A stretch of 49,275 nt of DNA from the NCBI GenBank assembly GCA_001789045.1, contig MFYG01000001.1, positions 1 through 49,275 on the forward strand, in the 5' to 3' direction. Of this stretch, positions 1-8,314 are shown in pieces. Each line of letters starts with the position of its first letter. Position 1 is the first letter of the stretch. Origin of the DNA: Candidatus Peribacteria bacterium RIFCSPLOWO2_12_FULL_55_15 (lineage in GTDB: Bacteria; Patescibacteriota; Gracilibacteria; Peribacterales; Peribacteraceae). The notes under the pieces are model-generated. The model made no database searches. It was not told the origin of the DNA and saw only the letters and a program-made list of their open reading frames with translations. A program made the position numbers and the translations under genes.

Positions 1-111
1 GGTGTCTCCCATCTGGGCGACGACCGACGCGTTCGCCTGGTTCGCGAGAAGTCCGGTACGAACGATGAAGGGCTTGTTCCCAAGCTCTAGAGAATATTCT
101 TTCTGCGACAT
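1..111 (-). CDS. pnp: polyribonucleotide nucleotidyltransferase, N-terminal fragment
   Basis: The first 37 codons of a reverse-strand gene that leaves the window at base 1. The translation starts MSQKEYSLELGNKPFIV and continues with a GLLANQAN stretch and a final GDT, which matches the start of the first RNase PH-like domain of PNPase (pattern TGxLAxQAxGxVxxxxGDT). PNPase degrades RNA 3' to 5' using phosphate. It lies directly downstream of rpsO on the same strand, the classical rpsO-pnp order. No good ribosome site is visible before the ATG. Confidence 0.85.
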   Translation of the reverse strand, partial: MSQKEYSLELGNKPFIVRTGLLANQANASVVAQMGDT

Positions 112-277
112 ATGAATGAGGGGGAAATACTTCCCATCCCCTCATCGTGGATTCACACGCAAGTGTCGCTCTGCAAATGGCGGCACTTACGCGTAAATCC
201 AGGGAAGAAAGGGTTAAAGGGAAAGAACGAGAGCATTGTACACGCTTTTCCCCTTGTGTAAATAGCTTTCTTCCGCT
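112..277 (-). other. rpsO-pnp intergenic leader
   Basis: About 165 bases between the rpsO stop and the pnp start. It contains a short inverted repeat just upstream of pnp (GGGGAAATACTTCCC near 120-134) but no clear terminator or protein-coding frame. In other bacteria this leader is where RNase III and PNPase autoregulation act; whether that applies here is not shown by the sequence. Confidence 0.35.
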
Positions 278-547
278 CTACTTCTTCAATTTATTCCCCT
301 CCAAAACCTTCTGGTACTCCTTTGGCGCATTCATCCGCAAGTAATTGAGGAGCCGCCGTCGCTGGGCCACCTTTGCAAGTAATCCACGACGGGCAGAATG
401 ATCTTTTTTATGCTCCTGAAGATGCTCTGTAAGAAGACCAATTTCCTTAGTGAGGATCGCTACTTGTACATGGGGAGAACCCGTATCCTTCGTATGGAGA
501 CGGTGCTTCGTGATGAGGTTCTTCTTTTGGATACGCTTGAGCACCAT
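278..547 (-). CDS. rpsO: 30S ribosomal protein S15
   Basis: An 89-residue protein that binds 16S rRNA in the platform of the small subunit. The S15 signature is clear: DTGSPHVQVAILTKEI, then EHKKDHSARRGLL and QRRRLLNYL. Length fits the family (about 88-90). I chose the ATG at 547 (MVLKRIQKKN); a GTG seven codons upstream (568) is also possible. Neither start has a convincing Shine-Dalgarno site. It is followed on the same strand by pnp. Confidence 0.93.
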   Translation of the reverse strand: MVLKRIQKKNLITKHRLHTKDTGSPHVQVAILTKEIGLLTEHLQEHKKDHSARRGLLAKVAQRRRLLNYLRMNAPKEYQKVLEGNKLKK

Positions 548-662
548 AGAGACAGGGGAAAATGTCACAAAGACCTGGCCACGAGAGCGTCGTCTCTTTC
601 TTGGGAACGCACCCCGTAGCGCGGACGGAACATCCTCCCATAGGAAACGGGAAAAAGCAAGC

Positions 663-668
663 TAGAAT
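663..668 (+). promoter_or_regulatory. -10 box (TAGAAT) of rmuC, probably leaderless
   Basis: TAGAAT ends 8 nt before the rmuC ATG, so transcription would begin about at the start codon. No -35 box and no Shine-Dalgarno site are evident. The same arrangement recurs at many first genes in this window. Confidence 0.45.
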
Positions 669-676
669 GAGCATAT

Positions 677-1750
677 ATGGAACTCACCCTTCTCATTGGC
701 CTCCTCGCTCTCTGCGCCTTCATCGCATGGAAGCTCCTCATGCCAGCACACAACACGAAGGAGGACGTCGTTCTCCGGGAAATGCTGGAAAACATCCGAC
801 GAGAGCTCACGGAGACGAAAGATAAACTGCACGACCGCATGGGAAAAAATGCCGAGCATATCCAGGAACGCCTGGAGAAGACCCTCGATCTCGTCGGCAA
901 GCAACTCGGCGGCATGGATAACCGGATCGACAAACGCGTTGGGGAGATCAACAACCGCCTCGACGCCGCGGCAAAGCTCATGGGCCTCGTGCAAAAGCAA
1001 TATGGGACGGTGGAGAGTCTCAGCCAGAACATCCGGCAGCTCCACGAAGCCTTCAAGGCGCCCAAACCCCGGGGCAGCTTCAGCGAGAAAGCCCTTGTGG
1101 ATATGGCACAGCAAATGCTCCCCGTACAACGCGTCCATGCGCAGTACGCCTTCCGCTCAGGAGTCATCGTGGACCTCATGATCGAGACCGCTCACGGGAA
1201 ACTCTGCATCGATGCGAAGTTCCCGCTGGAGAATTACCTCCGCCTCATCGAGGAACCGGAGAGCGAAGAACTGCGACGGGCATTCCGCAATGATGTCCGC
1301 AAGCACATCCGCGATATCCGGAAGAAATACATTCTGCCCGATGAGGGCACGCTCGATACGGCATTCATGTACGTCCCATCCGATGCGGTGATGTATGAAA
1401 TCCTCCAGGAGAGCGAGCTCACAGACCTCGCGGCTCTGGAGCACGTCACGATGCTCTCCCCCCACACGTTCCATGCTTTCCTCACTGTTCTCTATTCTGC
1501 CTACCAGAGCCAGCAATTTGCCGAGAATGCGAAGCAGGTTCTTTCCCTCATCCGCGGCATCCGGCAGCAAAACGGAAAACTTGGGGAAGAGCTGAATGTC
1601 CTCCAGCGCCACCTCACAAACGCCACAAACAAGATGGGTGATGTTACCACCGAACACTCGCGCCTCGATCTCCAGATTGGACAGGCAAATTCCATGGAGG
1701 CTCCCACTCCACAAAAGGAACTACAGGAGCGGGAACCGGCAATGGTGTGA
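677..1750 (+). CDS. rmuC: RmuC-family DNA recombination protein
   Basis: A 357-residue protein. Residues 3-20 form one membrane anchor, 25-125 are a long charged coiled coil, and about 130-330 form the RmuC nuclease-like core, recognisable by GSFSEKALVDMAQQMLP and the LCIDAKFPLENY motif that carries a conserved acidic/lysine pair of the PD-(D/E)XK-like fold. RmuC limits inversions at short inverted repeats, which is notable in a genome rich in them. The stop codon overlaps the start of the helicase gene (GTGA), so the two are probably translationally coupled. Confidence 0.88.
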   Translation: MELTLLIGLLALCAFIAWKLLMPAHNTKEDVVLREMLENIRRELTETKDKLHDRMGKNAEHIQERLEKTLDLVGKQLGGMDNRIDKRVGEINNRLDAAAKLMGLVQKQYGTVESLSQNIRQLHEAFKAPKPRGSFSEKALVDMAQQMLPVQRVHAQYAFRSGVIVDLMIETAHGKLCIDAKFPLENYLRLIEEPESEELRRAFRNDVRKHIRDIRKKYILPDEGTLDTAFMYVPSDAVMYEILQESELTDLAALEHVTMLSPHTFHAFLTVLYSAYQSQQFAENAKQVLSLIRGIRQQNGKLGEELNVLQRHLTNATNKMGDVTTEHSRLDLQIGQANSMEAPTPQKELQEREPAMV

Positions 1751-4161
1751 AAAGGGAGGCATCACCGTATGATGCACGGGTGCCCACCACAACCGATCTC
1801 ATTCTCAGTTCCCTCAATGCAGAGCAGCGCAAGGCCGTCGAGCACACCGAGGGGCCAACGTTCATCCTCGCGGGAGCCGGCAGCGGCAAGACGCGCGCCC
1901 TCACCCATCGCATCGCCTACCTCATCCATAAAGGAGTGCCACCCTGGCAGATCCTCGCCGTCACGTTCACGAATAAGGCGGCGAAAGAGATGAAGGAAAG
2001 GATACAAAATCTGTTACATATCACGGAAGAAAGCAGTGTCACCCTGAGGGGCCAGATGGTCGCACTTCGAGACGATTCGTCGCTTCGCTCCGAATCCCTC
2101 AGTGTGACACATCGGGCCGTCACGAAGGGCGACACTACCACTTTCTCACCAAGACTCCCAGCGACAGGAACATTCCACAGTATCTGCGTCCGCATTCTCC
2201 GCCGTGACATTGAACACCTCGGCCGCGAGCGGACATTCGTGATCTACGATACGGACGATCAAGAAAAACTCATGAAGGAGGTTTTCAAGGAATTGAAGAT
2301 CGATGAGTCCGACTGTAAGGTCCGCCCGGCACTCGGATACATCGGCCGCTTCAAGGCGGAGGCCCTCGGCCCAAAAGAGGTTGCCGAACAAGCCACGAAT
2401 CGCCGATCAGAGCTCATCGCGAGCGCCTACGAACGGTATCAGAAGAAACTCCGCACCTGTAACGCTCTCGATTTCGATGACCTGATTCTCGAGGTAATCC
2501 GTCTCTTCCACGAATGCCCCGCTGTCCTCGAGCGGTATCAACGAACATGGCGGTACCTCCATATCGACGAGTACCAGGATACGAACCATGCGCAGTACCT
2601 CTTCGCAACGCTCCTCGCAAAGACGCACCGCAATCTCTGCGTCATCGGCGATCCCGATCAATCCATCTACGGCTTCCGCGGCGCCGACATCCGCAACATC
2701 CTCGAGTTCCGGAAAGAATACCCCGATGCGTTCTCCGTCACGCTCGAACAGAACTACCGCTCCATCCAACCGATTCTCACTGCTGCGGATACGGTCATCG
2801 CCGCAAATCCCCATCGTCCGGAGAAACGCATGTGGACCGACCAGAAGGAGGGGCCGAAGGTCATCCTCCAAGAGGTCGACAGTGAACGAGCAGAGGCGGA
2901 GGAGGCGATTCGTACAGTCGAAGAACAGAGAAAAAACGGCCTCGCGCTCGCCGAGCAGGTCATCCTCTACCGGACCAATGCGCAATCGCGCCTCTTCGAA
3001 GAAGCCTGCATGCGGCGTGGTCTCCCCTACCGCATCGTCGGAGGCTTCAAATTCTACGCACGAGGGGAAGTGAAGGATGTCCTCGCCTACCTCCATGTTC
3101 TCCAAAATCCAGAGGACACCGTTGCGCTCCTCCGGATTCTCAATGTCCCTTCCCGGAAAATCGGCGCGATCACCCTCGGTCGTATCCAGTCGCATGCCAG
3201 CGCACACTCGCTCACCCTCTGGGAAACGTTACGATCCGTGAACAACATCGAGGACATCGAAGAGGGGCCACAAAAACGTATCGGGGATTTCGTCGATTGC
3301 CTGCAGCATTTCCAAAAACGAGCAGCGGAGATCCCTGTCCGTCACCTCACACAAGAACTCCTCGAAACTATTGGCATGGAGAAGTGGATCCGCGATCAGA
3401 CGGAAGAGGGAGAGGAACGATGGCGGAATATTCAAGAGCTCCTCACTGTCATGCAAAAATACGATGCTCTCGAACCGCAGATATCGCTCGTAAGTTTCCT
3501 GGAAGAAGTCGCGTTGATCTCTGAAGTGGATAAGATGAATGACATGCAGGATGACGCCCTCACCATCATGACCCTTCACCTCTGTAAGGGACTCGAATTT
3601 GAACACGCCATCATTGCAGGCTGTGAGGAGGGACTCCTCCCACACAGTTCGAGCCTCTTCGACAAAGAACAACTGGAAGAGGAGCGGCGCCTCCTCTACG
3701 TCGGCATGACGCGCGCGAAAACGCACCTGCGTCTCCTTTGCGCGCGCGGTCGCTTCCTGTGGGGACAGACGCAGACGAATGCTCCGAGCCGCTTCCTCGA
3801 TGATCTGCCGGAAGAGGTGATCGAGCGCCGCAGCGACGATGTGCTCAGTGCCTTCGCATGGGCTGTGACACGAGGAGAACGACTTGCAAAAAAATCACCA
3901 ATGGAACACCTCGTGTCATCCCGAGCGGATTCGAGGGACGAACTACACTCCGTCGAACCGTACAGACAAGTGGAACCCGCTTCCGATTTTAACCAGGAAA
4001 CCGTCATTCACGACGACATCCAGGAGGGAACGCGCGTCCACCACCCGACCCACGGCCACGGCACCGTCACCGCCCGCCGCGGCGACGTCGTAGAAATCGC
4101 CTTTGACTCCGGGAAGAAAAAGAAATTCGCCACGAGTATCGCGCCGCTGCGAATACTCTAG
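1747..4161 (+). CDS. pcrA: UvrD/PcrA-type superfamily 1A DNA helicase
   Basis: An 804-residue 3'-5' helicase for repair and replication restart. Walker A is GAGSGKT at residues 43-49, motif Ia is TFTNKAAKEM (73-82), motif II is DEYQD, motif III GDPDQSIYGFRGA, motif IV QNYRS, motif V TLHLCKGLEFEH and motif VI VGMTRAKTHL. The C-terminus has a Tudor-like KOW-type end (GTRVHHPTHGHGTV), as in PcrA. Start is GTG at 1747, overlapping the rmuC stop; GTG 1780 is an alternative. Two insertions derived from genomic repeats are read in frame: residues about 94-138, between motif Ia and TFHSICVRILRR, and about 722-735 in the C-terminal linker. Confidence 0.93.
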   Translation: MKREASPYDARVPTTTDLILSSLNAEQRKAVEHTEGPTFILAGAGSGKTRALTHRIAYLIHKGVPPWQILAVTFTNKAAKEMKERIQNLLHITEESSVTLRGQMVALRDDSSLRSESLSVTHRAVTKGDTTTFSPRLPATGTFHSICVRILRRDIEHLGRERTFVIYDTDDQEKLMKEVFKELKIDESDCKVRPALGYIGRFKAEALGPKEVAEQATNRRSELIASAYERYQKKLRTCNALDFDDLILEVIRLFHECPAVLERYQRTWRYLHIDEYQDTNHAQYLFATLLAKTHRNLCVIGDPDQSIYGFRGADIRNILEFRKEYPDAFSVTLEQNYRSIQPILTAADTVIAANPHRPEKRMWTDQKEGPKVILQEVDSERAEAEEAIRTVEEQRKNGLALAEQVILYRTNAQSRLFEEACMRRGLPYRIVGGFKFYARGEVKDVLAYLHVLQNPEDTVALLRILNVPSRKIGAITLGRIQSHASAHSLTLWETLRSVNNIEDIEEGPQKRIGDFVDCLQHFQKRAAEIPVRHLTQELLETIGMEKWIRDQTEEGEERWRNIQELLTVMQKYDALEPQISLVSFLEEVALISEVDKMNDMQDDALTIMTLHLCKGLEFEHAIIAGCEEGLLPHSSSLFDKEQLEEERRLLYVGMTRAKTHLRLLCARGRFLWGQTQTNAPSRFLDDLPEEVIERRSDDVLSAFAWAVTRGERLAKKSPMEHLVSSRADSRDELHSVEPYRQVEPASDFNQETVIHDDIQEGTRVHHPTHGHGTVTARRGDVVEIAFDSGKKKKFATSIAPLRIL
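2036..2110. repeat. palindromic repeat inserted in frame in pcrA
   Basis: Arms GTGTCACCCTGAGGG (2036-2050) and CCCTCAGTGTGACAC (2096-2110) are inverted copies with one mismatch, around a 45-bp centre. The same family occurs between genes at 4185-4237 and 25967-26082 and in the oxidoreductase gene at 40547-40577. Here it is translated, adding residues that other PcrA proteins lack just before TFHSICVRILR. Confidence 0.8.
3913..3945. repeat. partial palindromic repeat in pcrA linker
   Basis: Begins GTGTCATCCCGAG and contains TCGAGGGACGA, the half-element of the family seen complete at 25967-26082. It is read in frame in the poorly conserved linker before the C-terminal domain of the helicase, where it does no obvious harm. 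Confidence 0.55.
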
Positions 4162-4184
4162 GAAACCATTGAAAAAGGTGCACA

Positions 4185-4237
4185 GTTTGTCACCCTGAAG
4201 TACGAGCGGAGCGAGCCTCGCACCTCACCATGACACA
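4185..4237. repeat. intergenic palindromic repeat
   Basis: Starts near TTTGTCACCCTGAAG and ends CTCACCATGACAC, imperfect inverted arms around a GAGCGGAGCGAG centre. It fills the gap between the convergent helicase and exported-protein genes and may act as a transcription end signal, although there is no T-run. Confidence 0.6.
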
Positions 4238-4243
4238 GCGGCG

Positions 4244-5392
4244 CTACTTCCACCGTATCCCCCTCACTACCGGCTGCTCAAATGGGACCCAGGTGAAGGT
4301 CGTGGTGCCGTCGGTCCACGTAATATGTCCTACGGTATCCACGGTCCCGGGATTATTGAGAGTGATCTGGAGAATGGGAGAACTGACTGTCCCCGTCGAC
4401 ATGACATCGGCATAGAGCTCAATGACACGGCTACTGTCCCCGATGACACCGTGGGAAGCAGGAATGTCACTGCACGTGATCGTCGTTGATCCGACCGTAC
4501 ACCCATAATCCTCCACCGCGTCCCGCCCGCGCACCACGGCATTGCTCAACGTGATATCGGAGGATGCGCTCACTTGGAACGTGAGGGACGTCACGCGGAG
4601 CTCTGTAGATCCGTCGCTCCGCTCCCCCGTGAAGCGGAACGACGCAATTCGCTGGGAAGGCCCCAAGGAAATAGGACCCGTCAGCGCATCGGCATTGGCA
4701 ATACTCGTAAACCGTGCCCGCGCGGTTTGGAATGTCGGGAACGTTTCCGTGAGCGGCTTGACGTACTCCGCGTTGCTCCATACGCCGTCCCCCTCGATCC
4801 GGAATTCGTACACCCGGAGTTCCTCCCCGCTCACGCCACCCGCATCACGCTCCTTGAGAAGCGCACGGACGTACACCGACCGCTCCTCGCGCTGGGGAAT
4901 GACGAACGTGCCATTGGCGAAACGGAGTGTAAACCGCCGGTTCCCGCTCACGGACGCATCAAACATCGCCCGACCAAGGAAGCGGCGGTCGCCGTCGTAG
5001 ACAAGGAGAGAGTCGACGCTCAAAGGAGCGACGAGGAAATCGACGGAAATCCTCCGGACATCGAGTGGCTCCTCATGAGGGAAAATGCGGATGCTCCCAA
5101 GAATGGGCATCGTCGTCCCGAGGAGGAGAATTGCGGCGCGGACGTCGGTAGCGGGGAGAGGATCGGTGGACGGGGGGGCGGGTATTGTGGATAAGGTAGG
5201 TACAGTAAGTACGGTGGGAAGAGAGGACGATGAGGAAGAGGGAAAGCGACGAGCAAGGCGCGCTCTGCGGCGTTGCTCCCTCCTCTGCTGCATGTGTGCG
5301 ACGCGCGAAACAGGCAGAGATTGCGTAGCATGGAGTGGAGGAACCGAGAAAGCGGTGAGGAATGTGAGGAGAAGAATCAGAAAACGCACCAC
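4244..5392 (-). CDS. exported protein of unknown function
   Basis: A 382-residue protein with a signal peptide (residues 1-22, ending PPLHATQ), an Arg-rich stretch (36-49), then a Ser/Thr/Pro-rich linker, and a beta-rich extracellular part of about 300 residues. That part looks like two or three immunoglobulin-like or carbohydrate-binding-like modules (repeated xRFTLRFANGTF, ITLSNAVVRG, LQITLNNPG patterns). There are two cysteines in CTVGSTTITC that could form a small disulfide loop. I do not recognise the family. It stands alone, divergent from ksgA, and is probably a cell-surface protein. Confidence 0.75.
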   Translation of the reverse strand: MVRFLILLLTFLTAFSVPPLHATQSLPVSRVAHMQQRREQRRRARLARRFPSSSSSSLPTVLTVPTLSTIPAPPSTDPLPATDVRAAILLLGTTMPILGSIRIFPHEEPLDVRRISVDFLVAPLSVDSLLVYDGDRRFLGRAMFDASVSGNRRFTLRFANGTFVIPQREERSVYVRALLKERDAGGVSGEELRVYEFRIEGDGVWSNAEYVKPLTETFPTFQTARARFTSIANADALTGPISLGPSQRIASFRFTGERSDGSTELRVTSLTFQVSASSDITLSNAVVRGRDAVEDYGCTVGSTTITCSDIPASHGVIGDSSRVIELYADVMSTGTVSSPILQITLNNPGTVDTVGHITWTDGTTTFTWVPFEQPVVRGIRWK

Positions 5393-5429
5393 GGCATTAT
5401 AACAAAATCGCTATGCTCTCCTCTATCCT

Positions 5430-6239
5430 ATGTCCCTTGCTCAAGAAATCGGCAGCTTCCTCCGGGCTCACAACATCCGCCTCTCCAGGGAAATGGGTCA
5501 ACATTTCCTCATTGATGAGCGCGTGCTCCGATGCATTGTGAATGCAGCAAACATTCAACTCTGCGATCATATTGTCGAAATCGGAGCCGGTATCGGCGTC
5601 CTCACGCGGGAACTGCTGAAACGCACTCCTCACGTCACCGCCATCGAGTGCGACCGCCGCCTCATACCACTCCTCCAAGAATTCATCCACACCCAGAATC
5701 AAGAAGTAAGAAGTAAGAATTTGGCCATTGTTCAGGAAAATGCCCTGAAATTTTCCTATCCAGAGACTCCCTACAAAATCGTCGCGAACATTCCCTACCA
5801 GATCACCTCCAATCTCTTTCGGACGGTGTTTCGGAAGAACAAGCGTCCACCTCTCTCACTCACGCTCCTCATTCAGAAGGAAGTGGCAGAAAAGATCATG
5901 GGGAAACCGGAACGGAGCCTCCTCACGCTCCTCGTCGAACTCTACGGCACTCCTCGTATCATCCGCACTGTCTCTCCCAATGCATTCCTTCCACCACCCA
6001 ACGTGGAGTCCGCGATCATCCACATTGAGTGTTTCCCTCATCCACTCGCCGACGAGAAAACACTCTCTATGTTGTTCGAATTGGCCACAATCGCCTTTCG
6101 GAAGAAACGCAAGATGCTCCGCGCATCCCTTGGAAAATTCACCAGCATTTCCGCAACGCTTGCCACGGCTAGTATCGATCCCACACGCCGCCCCGAAACC
6201 CTCACAACCGACGAGTGGCTTTCTCTCGCTCACTCCTGA
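5430..6239 (+). CDS. ksgA: 16S rRNA (adenine1518/1519-N6)-dimethyltransferase
   Basis: A 269-residue enzyme that dimethylates two adjacent adenines in the 3' terminal helix of 16S rRNA. The SAM-binding motif I is VEIGAGIGVLTREL (49-62), the acidic loop IECD follows (72-75), and the catalytic motif IV is NIPYQITSN (120-128). Residues about 90-97 (NQEVRSKN) come from a heptamer repeat in a surface loop. The stop and the comEC start overlap as TGATG. A TATGCT hexamer lies 12 nt before the ATG and there is no Shine-Dalgarno site. Confidence 0.93.
   Translation: MSLAQEIGSFLRAHNIRLSREMGQHFLIDERVLRCIVNAANIQLCDHIVEIGAGIGVLTRELLKRTPHVTAIECDRRLIPLLQEFIHTQNQEVRSKNLAIVQENALKFSYPETPYKIVANIPYQITSNLFRTVFRKNKRPPLSLTLLIQKEVAEKIMGKPERSLLTLLVELYGTPRIIRTVSPNAFLPPPNVESAIIHIECFPHPLADEKTLSMLFELATIAFRKKRKMLRASLGKFTSISATLATASIDPTRRPETLTTDEWLSLAHS
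5702..5719. repeat. short heptamer array (AGAAGTA) inside ksgA
   Basis: Two full copies and a partial third of the 7-nt unit AGAAGTA, the same unit found in long arrays at 31971-31998 and 32268-32302. It is translated here as part of a loop between beta strands of the Rossmann fold. Confidence 0.7.
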
Positions 6240-7729
6240 TGTCTCTCACATCCTTTGCCTCCTCATTCATCTTCACCACTTTCCTACTCCAGTGGTGGCT
6301 TCGTCCATCGTACCCTCCCACACTTTGGCTTTCCATCGGTTGCCTCGGTTTCATCGGTTGTTTCGGTTACCTTCACCACGCATGGAAACGAAAAACTACA
6401 CTTCTCCTCTCCTGTATCTTGGCTATCTCCCTCGCTCTATGGAACATCGCACGAACAGAACAATCCATCATGACTTCTCTGGAACATCTCCCAATGGGAA
6501 CCAAACTCCAGATGGAAGGAATGGTCACTGGCCTGCCCGAATCCAGACAAGGAACCATCACCTATATCATTGAGCTCCGCACAATTGCCAACGAACAGAA
6601 ACGTCTCCCCGCAAATGGAAAAATCACCGTACGCACGAGGGACATACGGGCACGATTCGTCCATGGAGACATGGTCAACATCGATGGAAACATCGAACGT
6701 ATCCCTCACCCTTATGAAAAGTATTTACGCGCACAAAGCATCCTTGGTTCCATCTCATACGCAACAATCACCAGAACAGGGAAACGAGAGGGATCCATCC
6801 TGATCCGAGCACTCGCTCGCTGGAACAACGCGGTCTCAGCTCGCATCCGTGACCTATTCTCCGAACCAGAGGCCTCGCTCCTGACAGGATTGCTCCTGGG
6901 GAAGAGGGGGGGGTTCTCTAGAGAGACACTGACAGCATTTCAAACGGCTGGCCTCACACACATCCTCGCCATCTCCGGCTACAACATCACTCTACTCCTC
7001 ATCGCCATTTCCATCCTTCTGACAAGACTTCCTTCCATTCTACGACTCATCGTAGCACTCACCGGAGTGACGCTCTTCACGCTGTTCGTCGGCGCAAGTC
7101 CATCGGCTGTCCGCGCTGCAGTCATGGGAAGCATCGGCCTCATCGCACTCCACTCACGGCATCTCCCGGAAACACGGCGCATAATTCTCTGGACAGCATG
7201 TCTCATGCTTCTCTGGAACCCCATGCAACTCTGGTGGGACGCGTCGTTCCAGCTCTCCTTTCTTGCAGTGATCGGCATCACCGAACTCCAACCGATTCTA
7301 AAAAAAATCCTCCAGAATATTCCTGAATACTTCGGAATACGGGAGACACTCATAGTGACTCTGGCAGCTCAGTGCACAGCGCTTCCATGGGCAGCTGCAC
7401 TCTTCGGAAACGTTCCACTCTTAAGTCCAATAGCTAACATCCTCGTCGCCCCCGCCATTCCATTCATTATGTTCATGGGACCACTCGCTCTCATCGGTGG
7501 AACTGTGCACGATCTCCTGGGTCGCATCCTCGCATTTCCCTGCTGGATCGTACTCCAATGGATCATCCGCGTCACCGAGACGATCGCCCTCTTTCCCATG
7601 GTCTCCATCCAATTTCCACAACAAACACTCCTACCACTCCTGGTGTACTACACGGCGCTCCTCCTGTTCCTCCAGCACAAAAAAGCACCCACCACTCCAG
7701 TGCATCCTACACCTTGGGAGGAGGATTGA
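6239..7729 (+). CDS. comEC: ComEC/Rec2 DNA-uptake channel protein
   Basis: A 496-residue polytopic membrane protein. Three hydrophobic segments near the N-terminus are followed by an OB-like soluble loop (residues about 85-185) and the Competence domain, marked by GLLLGKR and LTHILAISGYNITLLL, with about seven more membrane helices. It lacks the C-terminal metallo-beta-lactamase domain present in long ComEC proteins, as is common in minimal genomes. It forms the channel for single-stranded DNA entry. The ATG overlaps the ksgA stop, so the two are coupled. Together with the PilN/PilO-like genes at 45.5-47 kb it hints that the cell can import DNA. Confidence 0.9.
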   Translation: MSLTSFASSFIFTTFLLQWWLRPSYPPTLWLSIGCLGFIGCFGYLHHAWKRKTTLLLSCILAISLALWNIARTEQSIMTSLEHLPMGTKLQMEGMVTGLPESRQGTITYIIELRTIANEQKRLPANGKITVRTRDIRARFVHGDMVNIDGNIERIPHPYEKYLRAQSILGSISYATITRTGKREGSILIRALARWNNAVSARIRDLFSEPEASLLTGLLLGKRGGFSRETLTAFQTAGLTHILAISGYNITLLLIAISILLTRLPSILRLIVALTGVTLFTLFVGASPSAVRAAVMGSIGLIALHSRHLPETRRIILWTACLMLLWNPMQLWWDASFQLSFLAVIGITELQPILKKILQNIPEYFGIRETLIVTLAAQCTALPWAAALFGNVPLLSPIANILVAPAIPFIMFMGPLALIGGTVHDLLGRILAFPCWIVLQWIIRVTETIALFPMVSIQFPQQTLLPLLVYYTALLLFLQHKKAPTTPVHPTPWEED

Positions 7730-7762
7730 GGATAGGGAATCTTGTCCCACTCCAAAGAATAC

Positions 7763-8314
7763 TTACCAACGATACAGGAAGAGTTTGGCATCCCCCCTCC
7801 GGAGAGGAACCCGACGCTCCTCGATTGGATGACGATCGGGAAAGCGAAACGTATGTGATACGACGAACGTCCCCGGACGCAGTTCCCGATCGAACTTCAC
7901 CGCAAATTTCTCCATGTAAGCGGGAGACATGTAAAGGAAAATAACATCTGCCATCCGCACATCCACCCTGAATGCATCACCGAATTTCAGATGCACGCCA
8001 CTCCGCGTCAGTACGCACCGGAGAAAACCAAAAAACCACACCGCAGGAACAATCTCATACCCCATGGCAGTAATATCCGGGAACATCCGCTTAGCCGTCC
8101 TCAGCACCCGACCGTCACCTGCTCCAAGATCGAACACGAGCTCGTCTCCGCAAATACGCGCAAGTTCTACCATCACTCGCGCAACACGCCGAGGCGTTGG
8201 CACATACGGCACACCGAGAACGGCGTGATGGCATACCGTCAGCACCAGCACAAGGAGGAGAAAAAAAGCAGTGAGGAGAACGGAAAGAATCATACGAAGG
8301 TGGTCGATCTTCAT
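7763..8314 (-). CDS. membrane-anchored class I SAM-dependent methyltransferase
   Basis: A 183-residue protein with one N-terminal membrane helix (residues 8-32), a conserved PYVPTPRRV segment, and motif I FDLGAGDGRVL, followed by GYEIVP. This layout matches the small FAM173/ATPSCKMT-like methyltransferases (lysine methyltransferases in eukaryotes); the bacterial substrate is unknown. The start ATG overlaps the stop of the upstream DEAD-box helicase (ATGA), so it is the second gene of that operon. Confidence 0.75.
   Translation of the reverse strand: MKIDHLRMILSVLLTAFFLLLVLVLTVCHHAVLGVPYVPTPRRVARVMVELARICGDELVFDLGAGDGRVLRTAKRMFPDITAMGYEIVPAVWFFGFLRCVLTRSGVHLKFGDAFRVDVRMADVIFLYMSPAYMEKFAVKFDRELRPGTFVVSHTFRFPDRHPIEERRVPLRRGDAKLFLYRW

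Noticed and set aside
565-1179. Long reverse-strand frames over rmuC (204 and 158 codons)
   Set aside because: They are shadows of the forward rmuC gene, Arg/Ser-rich or lacking any domain; the forward frame has clear RmuC motifs.
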